Positions 7,640-18,824 of a stretch of 64,000 nt of DNA are shown here, in pieces. The DNA is from Phycisphaerales bacterium (GTDB lineage: Bacteria; Planctomycetota; Phycisphaerae; Phycisphaerales; SM1A02): contig JAKVBU010000008.1 of NCBI GenBank assembly GCA_022446885.1, positions 173,756 through 237,755 of the forward strand, given 5' to 3'. Each line of letters opens with the position of its first letter. The stretch's first letter is position 1. The translations under genes and the position numbers were made by a program. The notes below the pieces were generated by a model. That model was given only the letters and a program-made list of their open reading frames with translations, searched no databases and had not been told where the DNA came from.

Positions 7640-10600
7640 TCAGCACGAGCCGAAGAAAGCGATGACCTGCAGCAGGTCGTCGATATCGACGATCCCACTG
7701 CCGTCTACATCGGCCTGGGCGTGACTCGTCATGAACCAGGAGATGACCATCAGGACATCGTTGATGTCCGTGTCGTTGTCGCCGTCGGCATCCCCGGGGC
7801 AGGCACCCTGGCATTCGTCAGGCACGCCGTCGCCGTCCAGATCGGAACTGGAGCCCAGAGCAATATCGCAGGCGTCCTGAACTTCATTTCCGTTGCAATC
7901 GCTGTGGGGGCTGAAGGTCAATTCGATCCGAGCGACGTCATCGAACACGTCGCCGTCCAGGGTTCGTCCCTGTACCCAGCCTTCAAATGTCACGACATCG
8001 GCTCGATCGAGCATGGTCAATCTGGCGATGGGCACGGCGTGCACGATGGTGCAGTCGTCAGCGACAATCTCAAGGGCCTCTCCCTGCTCGTCGATGGGCA
8101 ACACGAACCAGGCGCCATCAGTGGACACCAGATCTCCGCCGGCCTCGAAGGCGTCGAAGTCCATACCCAGAACCTGCAGGGCATTCTCGGCGAATGGGGT
8201 GCCAGAGGCGTCCAGCGAACCGATGGTCACCCGGCTGTCCCACCTGAGGTCGGGGAACGACTTGAACAGAGCCGGATTGATCGACATGGAGGTGGGGCCG
8301 CCAAACGGATCCTGATGGAATGTGCCGCTGCTGGAGAGCATCTTGCCGTGGGAACTGGTTCCAGCCACCGCGTCGATGCGACCGCCCGGATCGATCACGA
8401 CGTAGATGTCACGTGTCCAGCTTTCGCCGCCGCCCTCCAGCAGGGCGTCGCCGATCGAACGGGACACCATCGGCAGGTCGATGCCGTCGTCGCAGACGAC
8501 ATCAGGGCAGGTTGCATCGACACTCACGAAAGCTCCACCAGCAGCAAAGCAATCGTCGATCGAAAGAAAGGCGCAATCATCGCCAAGGCAGCACGCCCCT
8601 TCCTGTGCCCCGCCGCACAGGACGTTTACACATGTGGATTGGGGGTGCAGGGTGCCGCCCAATGCGAGGCAGTCCTCCAACAGGATCGAGTTGGAGCAGT
8701 CTTCTCCGATGCAGCAGGCCCCCCAGACCGGGTTCTCGCAGACCGTCGAAGTCACAGCAAGGGCGTCAATGGCGGCCTCGACAGTCGACTGGGTGGTTGG
8801 TCCCAGATCGGAGGTCGTGAACCGGATTCGAATTTGTTGGGCACCCTGGGCGAGATCCATCAAATCGTGCTCGACTTGAATCCAGCCACCATGCACGTCG
8901 CTCCCCAGGGGGCCCACGACTTCGAGCGTCTGCCACGCACCGTTGTCAGCCGACACCTGCACGGTGAACGCATCAGTGCCGGGGGCAGCCCCCGTCGAGT
9001 TGCTGAACCAGCGTGCGTAGGAAAGTGCTGGCGCCTCGAGGCCGCTCATGATGAGTTCAGGGGACACGAGCATCGTCCAACCTTCATCAACGTCCTCATT
9101 GCAGGCTGCACCAGTCATCCAGCATGCCCCCGAACCGTCGAAGTCGGCTGCCGGGCCACCATCATCGCAGTCCCCGGGAATAGCCTGAGTCCAAGCCCCG
9201 TCAGTGGCCGTCGACTCGACACTCCAGCCGGTGTCGGTTTCGCAATCGTCCCACCAGTTCACGGAGCGTTCGCCTATGACCCAGGTCAGCGGTTGCGAGG
9301 CACCGGCGGGGGGGAAGGTCACCAGGCCGGCAGTCTCACCTTCACATGACATGTATAGGCCCGATTCAACTTCACATGCCTGTCCGGGCACCTGTGCCGA
9401 CCAGATGCCCTTGCCGATGTGCTTCATGTCGGCGCTCGACCAGCCCTCGAGACTGAGATCTCTCCAATGCAGTTTGACTGTGCCGGCCACCACCGAGTCG
9501 TCGCGCGGGTCGATGCTCAGCTCGACGGCAAATGGCTGATCTGGTTCGACCTCTTCCGGCAGAGGCGTATTCAAGATCAGCATCGGAGGCAGGAAGGCCG
9601 CGTCGATCGCAGCGCCGACATCCAGAATGCCGCCCGTCGCGCACAAGCCCTTCCATGCAGGCACCGGGCGGGCAGTATCGAGCAAGGTGGCCTTGATCTG
9701 GGAGACGGAGGCCCATGGCATGAGTGAAGCGAGCAGAGCTGCGCTACCGGCGACGTGAGGGCTGGCCATCGAGGTGCCGCTCGAATGGCCGTAGCCACCG
9801 CCCGGCGTGGAACTGAGGATGCTCACGCCGGGAGCGGCGAGATCCACCTCTTGTGCGTGGTACTGGGAGAAGCCCGCTCGTTCCTCATTGCTCCTGGAGG
9901 CCGCGACGCAGATGATGTTGTCGCTGTCGTACGCGCACGGCCAATCGGCGCCCTCGTGTCCATCATTGCCGGCAGCGGCGACGAACACATGTCCGATCTG
10001 ATCTCCGGCAGCCTCGATCGCATCCTTGAGGGCCTGACCTGCGTGGCTGTTCGTGCTCCAAGAGTTGTTCGAGACGCGGATTTCGTTGGCAACGCAGTAC
10101 TGGATGGCCCCGATTGCGCCACCAATCGTGCCAGAGCCACTGGCGCACAGAAATTTCACGCCTGCGATTCTGCAGTTCCAATTGACGCCCACGACGCCCG
10201 TGCCATTGTCGCCCTGAGCTCCCACCGTGCCGGAGCAGTGTGTGCCATGACCGTGGTCATCCCACGGGTCAGAGTCGTCATTGCAGAAATCCCACCCGTG
10301 AACGTCATCGACATAGCCGTTGCCGTCGTCATCGAGTCCGTTGCCGGGGATCTCTCCCGGGTTGGTCCAGAGGTTGTCGACGAGATCGCCGTGGGTGTAG
10401 TCGATGCCCGTATCAATGACGGCAACGACGAATCCATCCTCCCCGGTGTGGTCGTCCCAGGCCTGGGCCGCGTGTATCTGATGCATGCCCCACAGGTCAT
10501 TCCAATGAGGATCATCGGGCACGGTGTCAACAGCATGGACCAGCCCGACCGGCTCCACATAGATCGCCCAGGGGGAGAGCCTGGCAGCCGCCGCTGGAAG

Positions 10601-10819
10601 TGGTTGATCGGTTGAAACCCGCAGCAGGCCCGGTACGAGCCAGTACTGCTCTTCAATCTGACCGCCGACATGTTCAAGCGCCTGCAGCCGCAGGTCGCCG
10701 GGCACTTCGGCCTTGAATCGAACCAGCAACTGTCCGTCCAGATGGGGGCGGTCGAAAATGGGCATCTCGCCACCGGACGTGGTGAGTGTGACCAACAGAA
10801 TGGAAAGAAGCGTCGGCAT
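7640..10819 (-). CDS. secreted S8 subtilisin-like protease with GACC repeats and dockerin-like tail
   Basis: The 1059-residue protein begins with a signal peptide (MPTLLSILLVTLTTSG) and an inhibitor-like propeptide to about residue 115. The S8 catalytic domain shows D136 (VVAVIDTGID), H191 (HGHGTHCSG), oxyanion N285 (AAAGNDG) and S350 (SGTSMASPHVAG). Downstream modules, approximate plus-strand positions: jelly-roll-like domain 8725-9255; two Cys-rich GACC repeats 8490-8725; an unnamed domain 7910-8490; a DCNGN...PDEC thrombospondin-3-like stretch; and a full two-loop dockerin-like tail (DADGDNDTDINDV and DVDGSGIVDIDDL). The ATG at 10819 is preferred over a GTG at 10858 that falls inside a hairpin. 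The substrate is unknown. It is a paralogue of the next gene. Confidence 0.93.
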   Translation of the reverse strand: MPTLLSILLVTLTTSGGEMPIFDRPHLDGQLLVRFKAEVPGDLRLQALEHVGGQIEEQYWLVPGLLRVSTDQPLPAAAARLSPWAIYVEPVGLVHAVDTVPDDPHWNDLWGMHQIHAAQAWDDHTGEDGFVVAVIDTGIDYTHGDLVDNLWTNPGEIPGNGLDDDGNGYVDDVHGWDFCNDDSDPWDDHGHGTHCSGTVGAQGDNGTGVVGVNWNCRIAGVKFLCASGSGTIGGAIGAIQYCVANEIRVSNNSWSTNSHAGQALKDAIEAAGDQIGHVFVAAAGNDGHEGADWPCAYDSDNIICVAASRSNEERAGFSQYHAQEVDLAAPGVSILSSTPGGGYGHSSGTSMASPHVAGSAALLASLMPWASVSQIKATLLDTARPVPAWKGLCATGGILDVGAAIDAAFLPPMLILNTPLPEEVEPDQPFAVELSIDPRDDSVVAGTVKLHWRDLSLEGWSSADMKHIGKGIWSAQVPGQACEVESGLYMSCEGETAGLVTFPPAGASQPLTWVIGERSVNWWDDCETDTGWSVESTATDGAWTQAIPGDCDDGGPAADFDGSGACWMTGAACNEDVDEGWTMLVSPELIMSGLEAPALSYARWFSNSTGAAPGTDAFTVQVSADNGAWQTLEVVGPLGSDVHGGWIQVEHDLMDLAQGAQQIRIRFTTSDLGPTTQSTVEAAIDALAVTSTVCENPVWGACCIGEDCSNSILLEDCLALGGTLHPQSTCVNVLCGGAQEGACCLGDDCAFLSIDDCFAAGGAFVSVDATCPDVVCDDGIDLPMVSRSIGDALLEGGGESWTRDIYVVIDPGGRIDAVAGTSSHGKMLSSSGTFHQDPFGGPTSMSINPALFKSFPDLRWDSRVTIGSLDASGTPFAENALQVLGMDFDAFEAGGDLVSTDGAWFVLPIDEQGEALEIVADDCTIVHAVPIARLTMLDRADVVTFEGWVQGRTLDGDVFDDVARIELTFSPHSDCNGNEVQDACDIALGSSSDLDGDGVPDECQGACPGDADGDNDTDINDVLMVISWFMTSHAQADVDGSGIVDIDDLLQVIAFFGSC

Positions 10820-10855
10820 GCCCGTGAAGACCTCTATGCTCCTGCTCAAACTGAG

Positions 10856-10887
10856 CACCGGGGCCGGTGCAAAGACCGGCCCCGGTG
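10856..10887 (-). terminator. 13-bp perfect hairpin between the two subtilase genes
   Basis: CACCGGGGCCGGT pairs perfectly with ACCGGCCCCGGTG around a 6-nt loop. It lies just beyond the stop of the upstream (10916-13192) subtilase on the minus strand. Only a weak T-rich run follows, so it may act as an attenuator rather than a full terminator for the downstream subtilase. Confidence 0.6.
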
Positions 10888-10915
10888 ATTCAGTTCAATT
10901 CAACGACCTGCTGGC

Positions 10916-13192
<2,277 letters not shown>

Positions 13193-13215
13193 CTCTCGAG
13201 TTCTCCTTCCATGCA

Positions 13216-13280
13216 CTCTGCCGACGGCAGAGGCTGGGGCACCAGTGTGGTGCTCGTACGTGTTGTCCCCACCACGTGAG
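13216..13280 (-). promoter_or_regulatory. structured 5' leader with three hairpins
   Basis: Between the putative promoter and the subtilase start lie CTCTGCC-GAC-GGCAGAG (13216-13232), GCACCA-GTG-TGGTGC (13239-13253), and a bulged CTC(GT)ACGTG...CACGTGAG pair (13253-13280). They occupy most of the predicted leader of about 88 nt and leave the Shine-Dalgarno free. They match no riboswitch that I know. Confidence 0.4.
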
Positions 13281-13287
13281 CGGATCC

Positions 13288-13315
13288 AGTCTAACACCCA
13301 TTTATCCGCTGCCAA
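13288..13315 (-). promoter_or_regulatory. sigma70-like promoter for the minus-strand subtilase
   Basis: On the minus strand TTGGCA (13315-13310) is followed after 16 nt by TAGACT (13293-13288). TAGACT and TAGGCT recur as start-proximal hexamers at other genes here, which supports it as the local -10 form. Confidence 0.5.
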
Positions 13316-13362
13316 GGCCTTGCTGGCTGGTAGACTCTCGGACCCGAACCTGAGATTTCTCC

Positions 13363-13392
13363 TTGCCTGAGCCCGCGTTTGGGGTGTATTAG
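13363..13392 (+). promoter_or_regulatory. possible promoter for the metalloprotease gene
   Basis: TTGCCT and TATTAG are separated by 18 nt, about 95 nt before the ATG at 13488. The spacing is acceptable but the -10 is poor, so this is a weak candidate. Confidence 0.25.
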
Positions 13393-13487
13393 TGAATCTG
13401 TGGGGATCCAGAACCGGCTGCCGCGGTGCAGCAGGTGCCAGCCAGCCCGCCTGAAGGCCCCTTCAGCGGTGATTTTGAGGAGCTCCG

Positions 13488-15809
13488 ATGCGTCAGTGCC
13501 ATATCAGTTTCACGACGGCCGCGGCCTTTTCAATGATGCTTCAAATGCCGGCGATGGCTACTGATGTGGGTGGGGCAACGATTGCCGACGCATGTGAGGC
13601 GCTCGACCTGCGGGCCTGCACGATTCAACTGCTCTCGCTTGATGCACTGCCAGATGGCGATGTTGGTTTGGAAGTCGTCATCGAGGGGCAGGTGCGCACG
13701 CTCGATCTCCATCTGCACAGCAATCGCAGCAGTGACTACCGACTGATCGTGCAGGGCCCCGGTGGTCAGATGACGGATCACACCCCCGGCCCGGTGAACA
13801 CCTGGCGCGGCACCGATCTGCAGCACCCTGAGACAAGGGCGGCCATGTCGGTTGACGGTGACGCGCTGACGCTGTCAGTCTTCGACCATGATGGACGGCA
13901 GTGGTTCGTAGAGCCTTTGGCGGGTCGAGTACGCAACGCACGACCGGGCGATCATGCGGTCTACTTCGCTGGGGACATCATTTCGCCCGAGGCGACGTGC
14001 CCGGTAGACGAGACGTGGCGGGTAGGCGATGTGGATGGCAGCCCGCCTCCGCGTTCAGGAGACCGAGGTGGGAACCTGTGGGTGGCCGAGATGGCCGTGG
14101 ATGCCGACTACGAGTTCTATTCCCAGTACGGATCGGTCTCACAGGTCGAAAACCGCGTCAATGCGGTGATCAATGCTGTGAACAACCAATATGAGGACGA
14201 GGTAGACATCTCCCATGAGTTGACCGCCATCGTCGTGCGATCCTCAAACGACGATCCCTACAGCACCAACAGCATCGAGACGCGACTCGACCAGTTGCGG
14301 GCCGACTGGAACAGCGGGAACCACCCTGGTATCGCTCGAGACCTTGTACATCTGTTCACCGGTGCGAACACCGGCAGCACGATCGGGCTGGCCTATCTGG
14401 GTGCGGTCTGCTCTACGTACGAGTACGGCGTGGTGCAATCGAATTGCTGTGGTTCCTTCGGGTGCGCCACCGATTTGTCGGCCCACGAGATGGGGCACAA
14501 CTGGGGCTCGGAGCACTGCTCTTGTCCCTCATGGACCATGCACCCTTCGCTGCAGTGCGCCAATCGCTTTACGAGCGAGTCTGAGGCGTACATCATCAAC
14601 TACCGCAACTCGCACGAGTCCTGCCTGACGGACACCACGCCGCAGGGTGCCTGCTGCTATGGCACAACCTGCCTCGAGCGATCTGAAACTGATTGTGAAG
14701 ATACGGGAGGCGCGTTCCAGGGTGACGGGTCAGACTGCGACAGTGTGACCTGCACTGGCAGCACTGGTGCCTGCTGCACCCAGTCGGGAAGTTGCATCAC
14801 GGTAACTTCAGCCCAGTGTGACACCATCAGCGGCGACTATCAGGGCGACAACGTTCCCTGCGACGATGAAATCTGCATCCCGCAGCCGGAGGGCGCCTGC
14901 TGCATCGGCACCAATTGCGCTGTGACTGAGCAGGCGGATTGCGGTGGCACCTGGTTGGGAGATGGTACGACATGTGATGACAGCCCCTGCTCGGCCACCA
15001 GTTACGCGGGCATCCGGCATCGAATCGTCGGCGTGAATCTCGTGGACACCCCGCAGGACACCTGGACGGTGGATATCTACGCCGACACAGGAGCGGGTGA
15101 GCGCATCGATGCGGTCGCCGGAACCTCGTCACAGCCCAAGACCATCGCCTCGTCGGCAGGTTTCTGGCAGCACGCCTTTGGCGGTGGTGTGTCCACCGAT
15201 GTGAATCCAGCGCTGTTTGACGCCTTCCCCGACTTGCGCTATGACAGCCGGGTCACGATTGGTGCGTTCGATTCGTCTGGAGACCCATTCGGAGCGAACG
15301 AGTTGAACCACATCGGCATCGACTTCTCCACGTTTGAGAACGGCGGGGCTATCTCCGCCAGTGACGGCACATGGTTTGTGCTGCCGACACATGAACAGGG
15401 CGGTGCCATGGGCGTCGAGGCCCATGAGTGCGAGAGCGTGCATGGTGTGCTGCTGGCTCGTCTGACTGTGTACGGGCATGACAGTGAAGTGACGGTTTCT
15501 GCCCTACTGCAGGGTCGAAATGAGCTGGGTAACCCCTGGCAGGTGGCCGCTGATCACGTCGTATCCATGAGCGAGTTCGCAGACTGCAATGGCAACAACA
15601 ATAATGACGCCTGCGACATCGCCAATGGAACCAGCTCGGATGCCAACGGAAACGGTACGCCCGATGAGTGCGAATCCAATTGTCCATGGGACCTCGATGG
15701 AGACGCGGACACCGACATCGATGATCTGCTCATGCTCATCGGCAACTGGGGCGTGCCCTGGGATGTTGATGACCTGCTGGGCTTGATCGGCGACTACGGC
15801 TGCGAGTGA
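13488..15809 (+). CDS. secreted reprolysin-like zinc metalloprotease with GACC repeats and half-dockerin tail
   Basis: The 773-residue protein has a signal peptide, a propeptide-like region, and a catalytic domain with HEMGHNWGSEH at residues 333-343 (zinc ligands H333, H337, H343; catalytic E334). This is the extended HExxHxxGxxH motif of metzincins, closest in spacing to the M12B adamalysin/reprolysin group. Three GACC Cys-rich repeats follow (about 14644-14995), then the unnamed domain of about 190 residues shared with the 7640-10819 subtilase (15000-15570), a DCNGN...PDEC stretch, and a one-loop dockerin-like tail (DLDGDADTDIDDL, then DVDDLLGLIGDYG). GAGGAG precedes the ATG. It diverges from the subtilase pair, so the three secreted proteases form one locus. 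Extracellular protein degradation is inferred. Confidence 0.9.
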   Translation: MRQCHISFTTAAAFSMMLQMPAMATDVGGATIADACEALDLRACTIQLLSLDALPDGDVGLEVVIEGQVRTLDLHLHSNRSSDYRLIVQGPGGQMTDHTPGPVNTWRGTDLQHPETRAAMSVDGDALTLSVFDHDGRQWFVEPLAGRVRNARPGDHAVYFAGDIISPEATCPVDETWRVGDVDGSPPPRSGDRGGNLWVAEMAVDADYEFYSQYGSVSQVENRVNAVINAVNNQYEDEVDISHELTAIVVRSSNDDPYSTNSIETRLDQLRADWNSGNHPGIARDLVHLFTGANTGSTIGLAYLGAVCSTYEYGVVQSNCCGSFGCATDLSAHEMGHNWGSEHCSCPSWTMHPSLQCANRFTSESEAYIINYRNSHESCLTDTTPQGACCYGTTCLERSETDCEDTGGAFQGDGSDCDSVTCTGSTGACCTQSGSCITVTSAQCDTISGDYQGDNVPCDDEICIPQPEGACCIGTNCAVTEQADCGGTWLGDGTTCDDSPCSATSYAGIRHRIVGVNLVDTPQDTWTVDIYADTGAGERIDAVAGTSSQPKTIASSAGFWQHAFGGGVSTDVNPALFDAFPDLRYDSRVTIGAFDSSGDPFGANELNHIGIDFSTFENGGAISASDGTWFVLPTHEQGGAMGVEAHECESVHGVLLARLTVYGHDSEVTVSALLQGRNELGNPWQVAADHVVSMSEFADCNGNNNNDACDIANGTSSDANGNGTPDECESNCPWDLDGDADTDIDDLLMLIGNWGVPWDVDDLLGLIGDYGCE

Positions 15810-15820
15810 GAACGCTTGTG

Positions 15821-15852
15821 GCGTCGCGCTCAGGTTCAGCTGAGCGCGATGC
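15821..15852. terminator. bidirectional hairpin between convergent genes
   Basis: GCGTCGCGCTCAG pairs with CTGAGCGCGATGC (13 bp, one G-T) around the 6-nt loop GTTCAG. It lies between the convergent metalloprotease and glycosyltransferase stops. No strong T-run is visible on either side. Confidence 0.65.
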
Positions 15853-15856
15853 CTGA

Positions 15857-16738
15857 TCAGCTCTCGGGTCGCAGTTTGATTGTCTTGAAGTGCGTGCAGG
15901 AGAGATCTGCGCCTGTCAGCTTCTCGATCATCCGCTTGCATCGCTGGCGTTTGTCGCGCCTTGTCACTTGGTATGCAGGATCAGACTCAAAGGTGGTGTT
16001 CGCTGAGTGCTCAAGCCACGGAGCCATGGCGGCTGGATGCGTGCCCTCGAAGGGCTCGAGCGTTGAAGGGTCGATCTGCTCGTAGGCTCGCGATGAGGGA
16101 GGCTCCTGCCAATACTCGGCAGTGGTGTTGAGCTTGAGCTCATGGGCGTTGCGGCTTCTTGTCCAGCCGTAGTGGTAGATCCACGCCGACGATTGGACAG
16201 CCTTGAGTGGTCGCAGGCGTCTTCTGCCTGAGACATTGACGAGGTACTGGGCATCCGAGGGCACGATCACCTTTCGGCCTGCCATACGTACAAGTCTCGC
16301 TTCAGCCCGGTACCAGGCTGGCCCACGGGCGACGAGGTCAGGCCGCCCGTAGAAGTGGTGGTAGTTGAGGGCGATCGCGTCAGCCCTGCCATCTCGGTGC
16401 GCCCGTTCGACCAGTGACCGCAACGCTTCACAGTCTTGCTCGTGGATCGCTTCGTCGCCTTGCAGGCTGAGGACCCACTCGCCCGTGCAGTTGTACAGCG
16501 CGATCATGGTCTGTTGGCTGTAGACGAATCCACGGGGCGCCTCAGGTGACCACGACGTGTCGATCACCCTCACTCGTTCGTCTCCGATTGCCTCAATGGC
16601 CTCTCGGGTGCCGTCGGGTTCAGGGCCGACGGCGACGACAAACTCGTCCACAAGTTCAAGCGCGGAGCGAATGCTCTCCACGAAGGGATAGCCAAGGGCC
16701 ATGCCCCTGTTGACAAAGGCACACGCGCTGATCTTCAC
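15857..16738 (-). CDS. glycosyltransferase family 2-like protein
   Basis: The 293-residue cytosolic protein resembles the GT-A fold of family 2 enzymes: MKISACAFVNRGMALGYPF at the N-terminus, LVDEFVVAVGPEPDGTREAI for the first nucleotide-binding strands, and EWVLSLQGDEAIHEQD in the place where the DxD-type 'D.DE' metal motif normally lies. The form here is GDE rather than DxD. There is no membrane segment. Donor and acceptor cannot be read. The start is a GTG two bases after the stop of the upstream lipoprotein gene, so both are read as one transcript. The C-terminal 70 residues are Arg/Lys rich. Confidence 0.7.
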   Translation of the reverse strand: MKISACAFVNRGMALGYPFVESIRSALELVDEFVVAVGPEPDGTREAIEAIGDERVRVIDTSWSPEAPRGFVYSQQTMIALYNCTGEWVLSLQGDEAIHEQDCEALRSLVERAHRDGRADAIALNYHHFYGRPDLVARGPAWYRAEARLVRMAGRKVIVPSDAQYLVNVSGRRRLRPLKAVQSSAWIYHYGWTRSRNAHELKLNTTAEYWQEPPSSRAYEQIDPSTLEPFEGTHPAAMAPWLEHSANTTFESDPAYQVTRRDKRQRCKRMIEKLTGADLSCTHFKTIKLRPES

Positions 16739-16740
16739 CG

Positions 16741-17091
16741 TCAGTGACTCCGGACAAGGACCATGCTGTTGCCGGTCCGCGGATCAGTGAATTCGACGGT
16801 GTCGCCCATGATGTGATAGGTGTACGAGCGATCGTCTTCGATGAAGACAACGCGCTCGCCGTCGATCTTCCAGTGCCCGGTTTGGACGCGAATCACGTTG
16901 CCGTACCGTGCTTCGGCGCTGAATGTGCCGTCGTCTTCGAACGCCACGGCGCCAAAGGTGAATGGTTGCTCCGAGGCCGAGCCATCGCCCTGCCAGGAAC
17001 CCACCAGACCGGAGTATGAGGTGCAACCACTTGCGGCTACGACCAGAGTCAACAGGGCTGATGTCAGAGTGATTCGAGTGGACAACTGCAT
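16741..17091 (-). CDS. small lipoprotein, function unknown
   Basis: The 116-residue protein has a lipoprotein signal (MQLSTRITLTSALLTLVV followed by AASGC) and would be anchored by the Cys at about residue 23. The mature part is a single small beta-rich domain (GSWQGDGSASEQPFTFG, then FEDDGTFSAEARYGN and HWKIDGERVVF), a pattern like lipocalin/META-type 'W.GDGT' lipoproteins. I cannot name the family. A TACACT hexamer lies 6 nt before the ATG. It is co-transcribed with the glycosyltransferase. Confidence 0.75.
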   Translation of the reverse strand: MQLSTRITLTSALLTLVVAASGCTSYSGLVGSWQGDGSASEQPFTFGAVAFEDDGTFSAEARYGNVIRVQTGHWKIDGERVVFIEDDRSYTYHIMGDTVEFTDPRTGNSMVLVRSH

Positions 17092-17097
17092 GGCCGA

Positions 17098-17103
17098 AGT
17101 GTA
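17098..17103 (-). promoter_or_regulatory. TACACT -10-like box 6 nt before lipoprotein ATG
   Basis: Minus-strand TACACT is followed by 6 nt and then the ATG at 17091, with no ribosome binding site possible between them. It is paired back-to-back with the plus-strand TATGAT at 17122. Confidence 0.5.
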
Positions 17104-17121
17104 GCCCACGGGGAGGGTCGG

Positions 17122-17127
17122 TATGAT
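17122..17127 (+). promoter_or_regulatory. TATGAT -10 box 8 nt before MscS ATG
   Basis: TATGAT, a near-consensus -10 hexamer, is 8 nt upstream of the ATG at 17136. Almost the same string (GGTATGATCC, one base, CCGCCATG) occurs before the gene at 35069. Confidence 0.55.
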
Positions 17128-17135
17128 CCTCCGCC

Positions 17136-18278
17136 ATGAACAGCCTGCCACTGCATGTCGCTACTCAAGCACCACCTGCCGAGGCCTCCAGCAGCCTCCT
17201 CGACGGAGACCTGATGACGATCGGCATCACCTCGGCCGTGATCGTCGGTGTAGCGCTTCTGGTTCATGTGATTCTGCATCTGCTGCTTCGTAGAGCCGGG
17301 AGAATGCACAAGGGGCGTCTTCGGTGGGGAGGTATCGCGGCATCGGCACTGCGGAAACCGGTGGGTGTCGGTATCTGGCTGGTTGCTGCGCTGCTGCTGG
17401 TCGATGAAGGACTGAGAGCGGCCACCCACTTTTGGGTTGACGATGAGGCCTTCGTGGAGGTTGCCAGTTCGCTCCATCTTGACGTGCTGCCGGCGGCTCG
17501 AAGCGTGGTCATCGTGCTGATGACCACGTTGTTTGTGGTGGGCTTTCTGCGAGGTGTACAGCATGAGCTTGAGCAGTCTCTGGCTCAACAGCATGGTGAT
17601 GTGACCGCAGTGCAGGGGTTGGGCTCGATCGTCGTTGTGATGGTGTGGGTGCTCGGCGTGCTCACGGCGCTCGATGCGGTCGGTGTCAACACGACTGCGA
17701 TTCTTGCCGTGCTGGGCCTCTCAAGTGCAGGGCTGGCCTTTGCGGCCAAAGACCTGCTGGGAAACTTCTTCGGTGGCATCATGCTGCTCTTCAATCGCCC
17801 CTTCGAGGTAGGTGACTGGGTGCAGGTGGGCTCGGTAGACGGAGGCATCGAGCGTATCGGTTTGTACGCAACCCAGCTTCGAGCACTCGACAAGCGGCTG
17901 ATCTGGATTCCCAACCAGACGTTCACGTCTTCGATTGTTCACAACCCGTCACGTCGAACGCACCGGCGATTGGATGAGACCATAGGCCTGCGATACGAGG
18001 ATCTCCCCAAGGCACCGGCGATCATGAAGGATCTGCAGGCACTCCTTGATCGCACAGATTCGCTCGATGGCGATCAGATGCGGCTGGTGTGCTTCGGGGC
18101 CTATGGAGACTCCACCGTAGACATTCGACTTGTGGCGCACTCGACCAGGACGGGGCTGGGCGACTTCAACAAACTACGTGAGGCGATCATGCTCGAGGCG
18201 GCGGAAATCGTGGCGGCCCACGAGGCCGACTTCGCCTTCCCGACAGTGACGCTCGACGGTCTGCCGGCGGCTACCTGA
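17136..18278 (+). CDS. MscS family mechanosensitive ion channel
   Basis: The 380-residue inner-membrane protein has four or five membrane helices in the first 200 residues. The pore-lining TM3 and the upper beta domain follow: ILAVLGLSSAGLAFAAKDLL, then GNFFGGIMLLFNRPFEVGDW with the family's 'GD.V' turn, and LIWIPNQTF close to the usual 'IPN..' motif. The C-terminal alpha/beta domain is present, so the channel looks complete and a little longer than E. coli MscS because of extra N-terminal helices. The family releases solutes on hypo-osmotic shock. The start ATG has a TATGAT box 8 nt upstream and no Shine-Dalgarno. Confidence 0.92.
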   Translation: MNSLPLHVATQAPPAEASSSLLDGDLMTIGITSAVIVGVALLVHVILHLLLRRAGRMHKGRLRWGGIAASALRKPVGVGIWLVAALLLVDEGLRAATHFWVDDEAFVEVASSLHLDVLPAARSVVIVLMTTLFVVGFLRGVQHELEQSLAQQHGDVTAVQGLGSIVVVMVWVLGVLTALDAVGVNTTAILAVLGLSSAGLAFAAKDLLGNFFGGIMLLFNRPFEVGDWVQVGSVDGGIERIGLYATQLRALDKRLIWIPNQTFTSSIVHNPSRRTHRRLDETIGLRYEDLPKAPAIMKDLQALLDRTDSLDGDQMRLVCFGAYGDSTVDIRLVAHSTRTGLGDFNKLREAIMLEAAEIVAAHEADFAFPTVTLDGLPAAT

Positions 18279-18375
18279 CTGCGTTGGACGACGTGACACC
18301 TGAGGCTGTCAGCCAGTCCTGATGACTGATCTGATCGAGCCAGCGGGCCCATGAAACTCCAGGAACGCAAGGCGA

Positions 18376-18418
18376 GGAGACGCCTCTGCTGCGCCGATCG
18401 AAGGCGCAGTCAGTCTCC
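18376..18418. terminator. nested hairpin between convergent genes
   Basis: An outer GGAGAC...GTCTCC pair encloses TGCGCC-gatcgaa-GGCGCA. It lies between the MscS stop and the end of the minus-strand glycine-zipper gene. There is no T-run, so terminator activity is inferred from position. Confidence 0.4.
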
Positions 18419-18450
18419 AAGGCAAATGGCAGGTGAGGGCCGAGGAGACC

Positions 18451-18687
18451 TCACTCCTGGGCCTGATCCTTCTTGTCTTCTTCAGAACCGATGAGGGCGC
18501 CCGTGACGGCCCCGCCGGCACCACCTACGACAGCACCCACTGGGCCTGCAATCACGGCGCCCGAAGCTGCGCCGGCGCTGCCACCCACGAGTGCGCCTGT
18601 CTGGGTCTTGGTCTCGCAGCCCATCATGGTGAGGGAGGCAAAGAGCGTCGAGGTGGTCAGAACAAGGGTGCTTCGTGAAATGCGCAT
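18451..18687 (-). CDS. glycine-zipper lipoprotein
   Basis: The 78-residue protein has a lipoprotein signal ending in LTMMGC and a glycine-zipper segment (GALVGGSAGAASGAVIAG and GPVGAVVGGAGGAVTGALIG) of the GxxxGxxxG type found in small outer-membrane lipoproteins such as the OsmB/YMGG class. The tail is acidic and basic (GSEEDKKDQAQE). GGAG lies about 6 nt upstream of the ATG at 18687; an in-frame ATG at 18711 lacks such a site. The function is likely structural or stress-related in the envelope, by family analogy only. Confidence 0.75.
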   Translation of the reverse strand: MRISRSTLVLTTSTLFASLTMMGCETKTQTGALVGGSAGAASGAVIAGPVGAVVGGAGGAVTGALIGSEEDKKDQAQE

Positions 18688-18824
18688 CGGGCGTCTCCGT
18701 AAGAGGTTCATGCACGGGTCTCTGGCAATCGTCGATGGACAGATGGGCGTGCGGATTCAGGTATCAGTGTGCCCGCTGCAGGCTCGCAGGGCAAGGGGGC
18801 CAGTATGTGCGACTGAGAGTTCTC

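Noticed and set aside
7721..9349. A 542-codon plus-strand open frame opposite the S8 gene
   Set aside because: It is antisense to the GACC, jelly-roll and dockerin regions of a well-supported protease and has no recognisable domain; long antisense frames are expected in GC-rich DNA.
9755..10615. A 286-codon plus-strand frame opposite the S8 catalytic domain
   Set aside because: Same reason: it mirrors codon bias of the protease strand and has Val/Ala/Ile-rich content without motifs.
10820..10858. GTG at 10858 as start of the first subtilase
   Set aside because: It would start inside the 13-bp hairpin, and the ATG at 10819 begins exactly at a good signal peptide.
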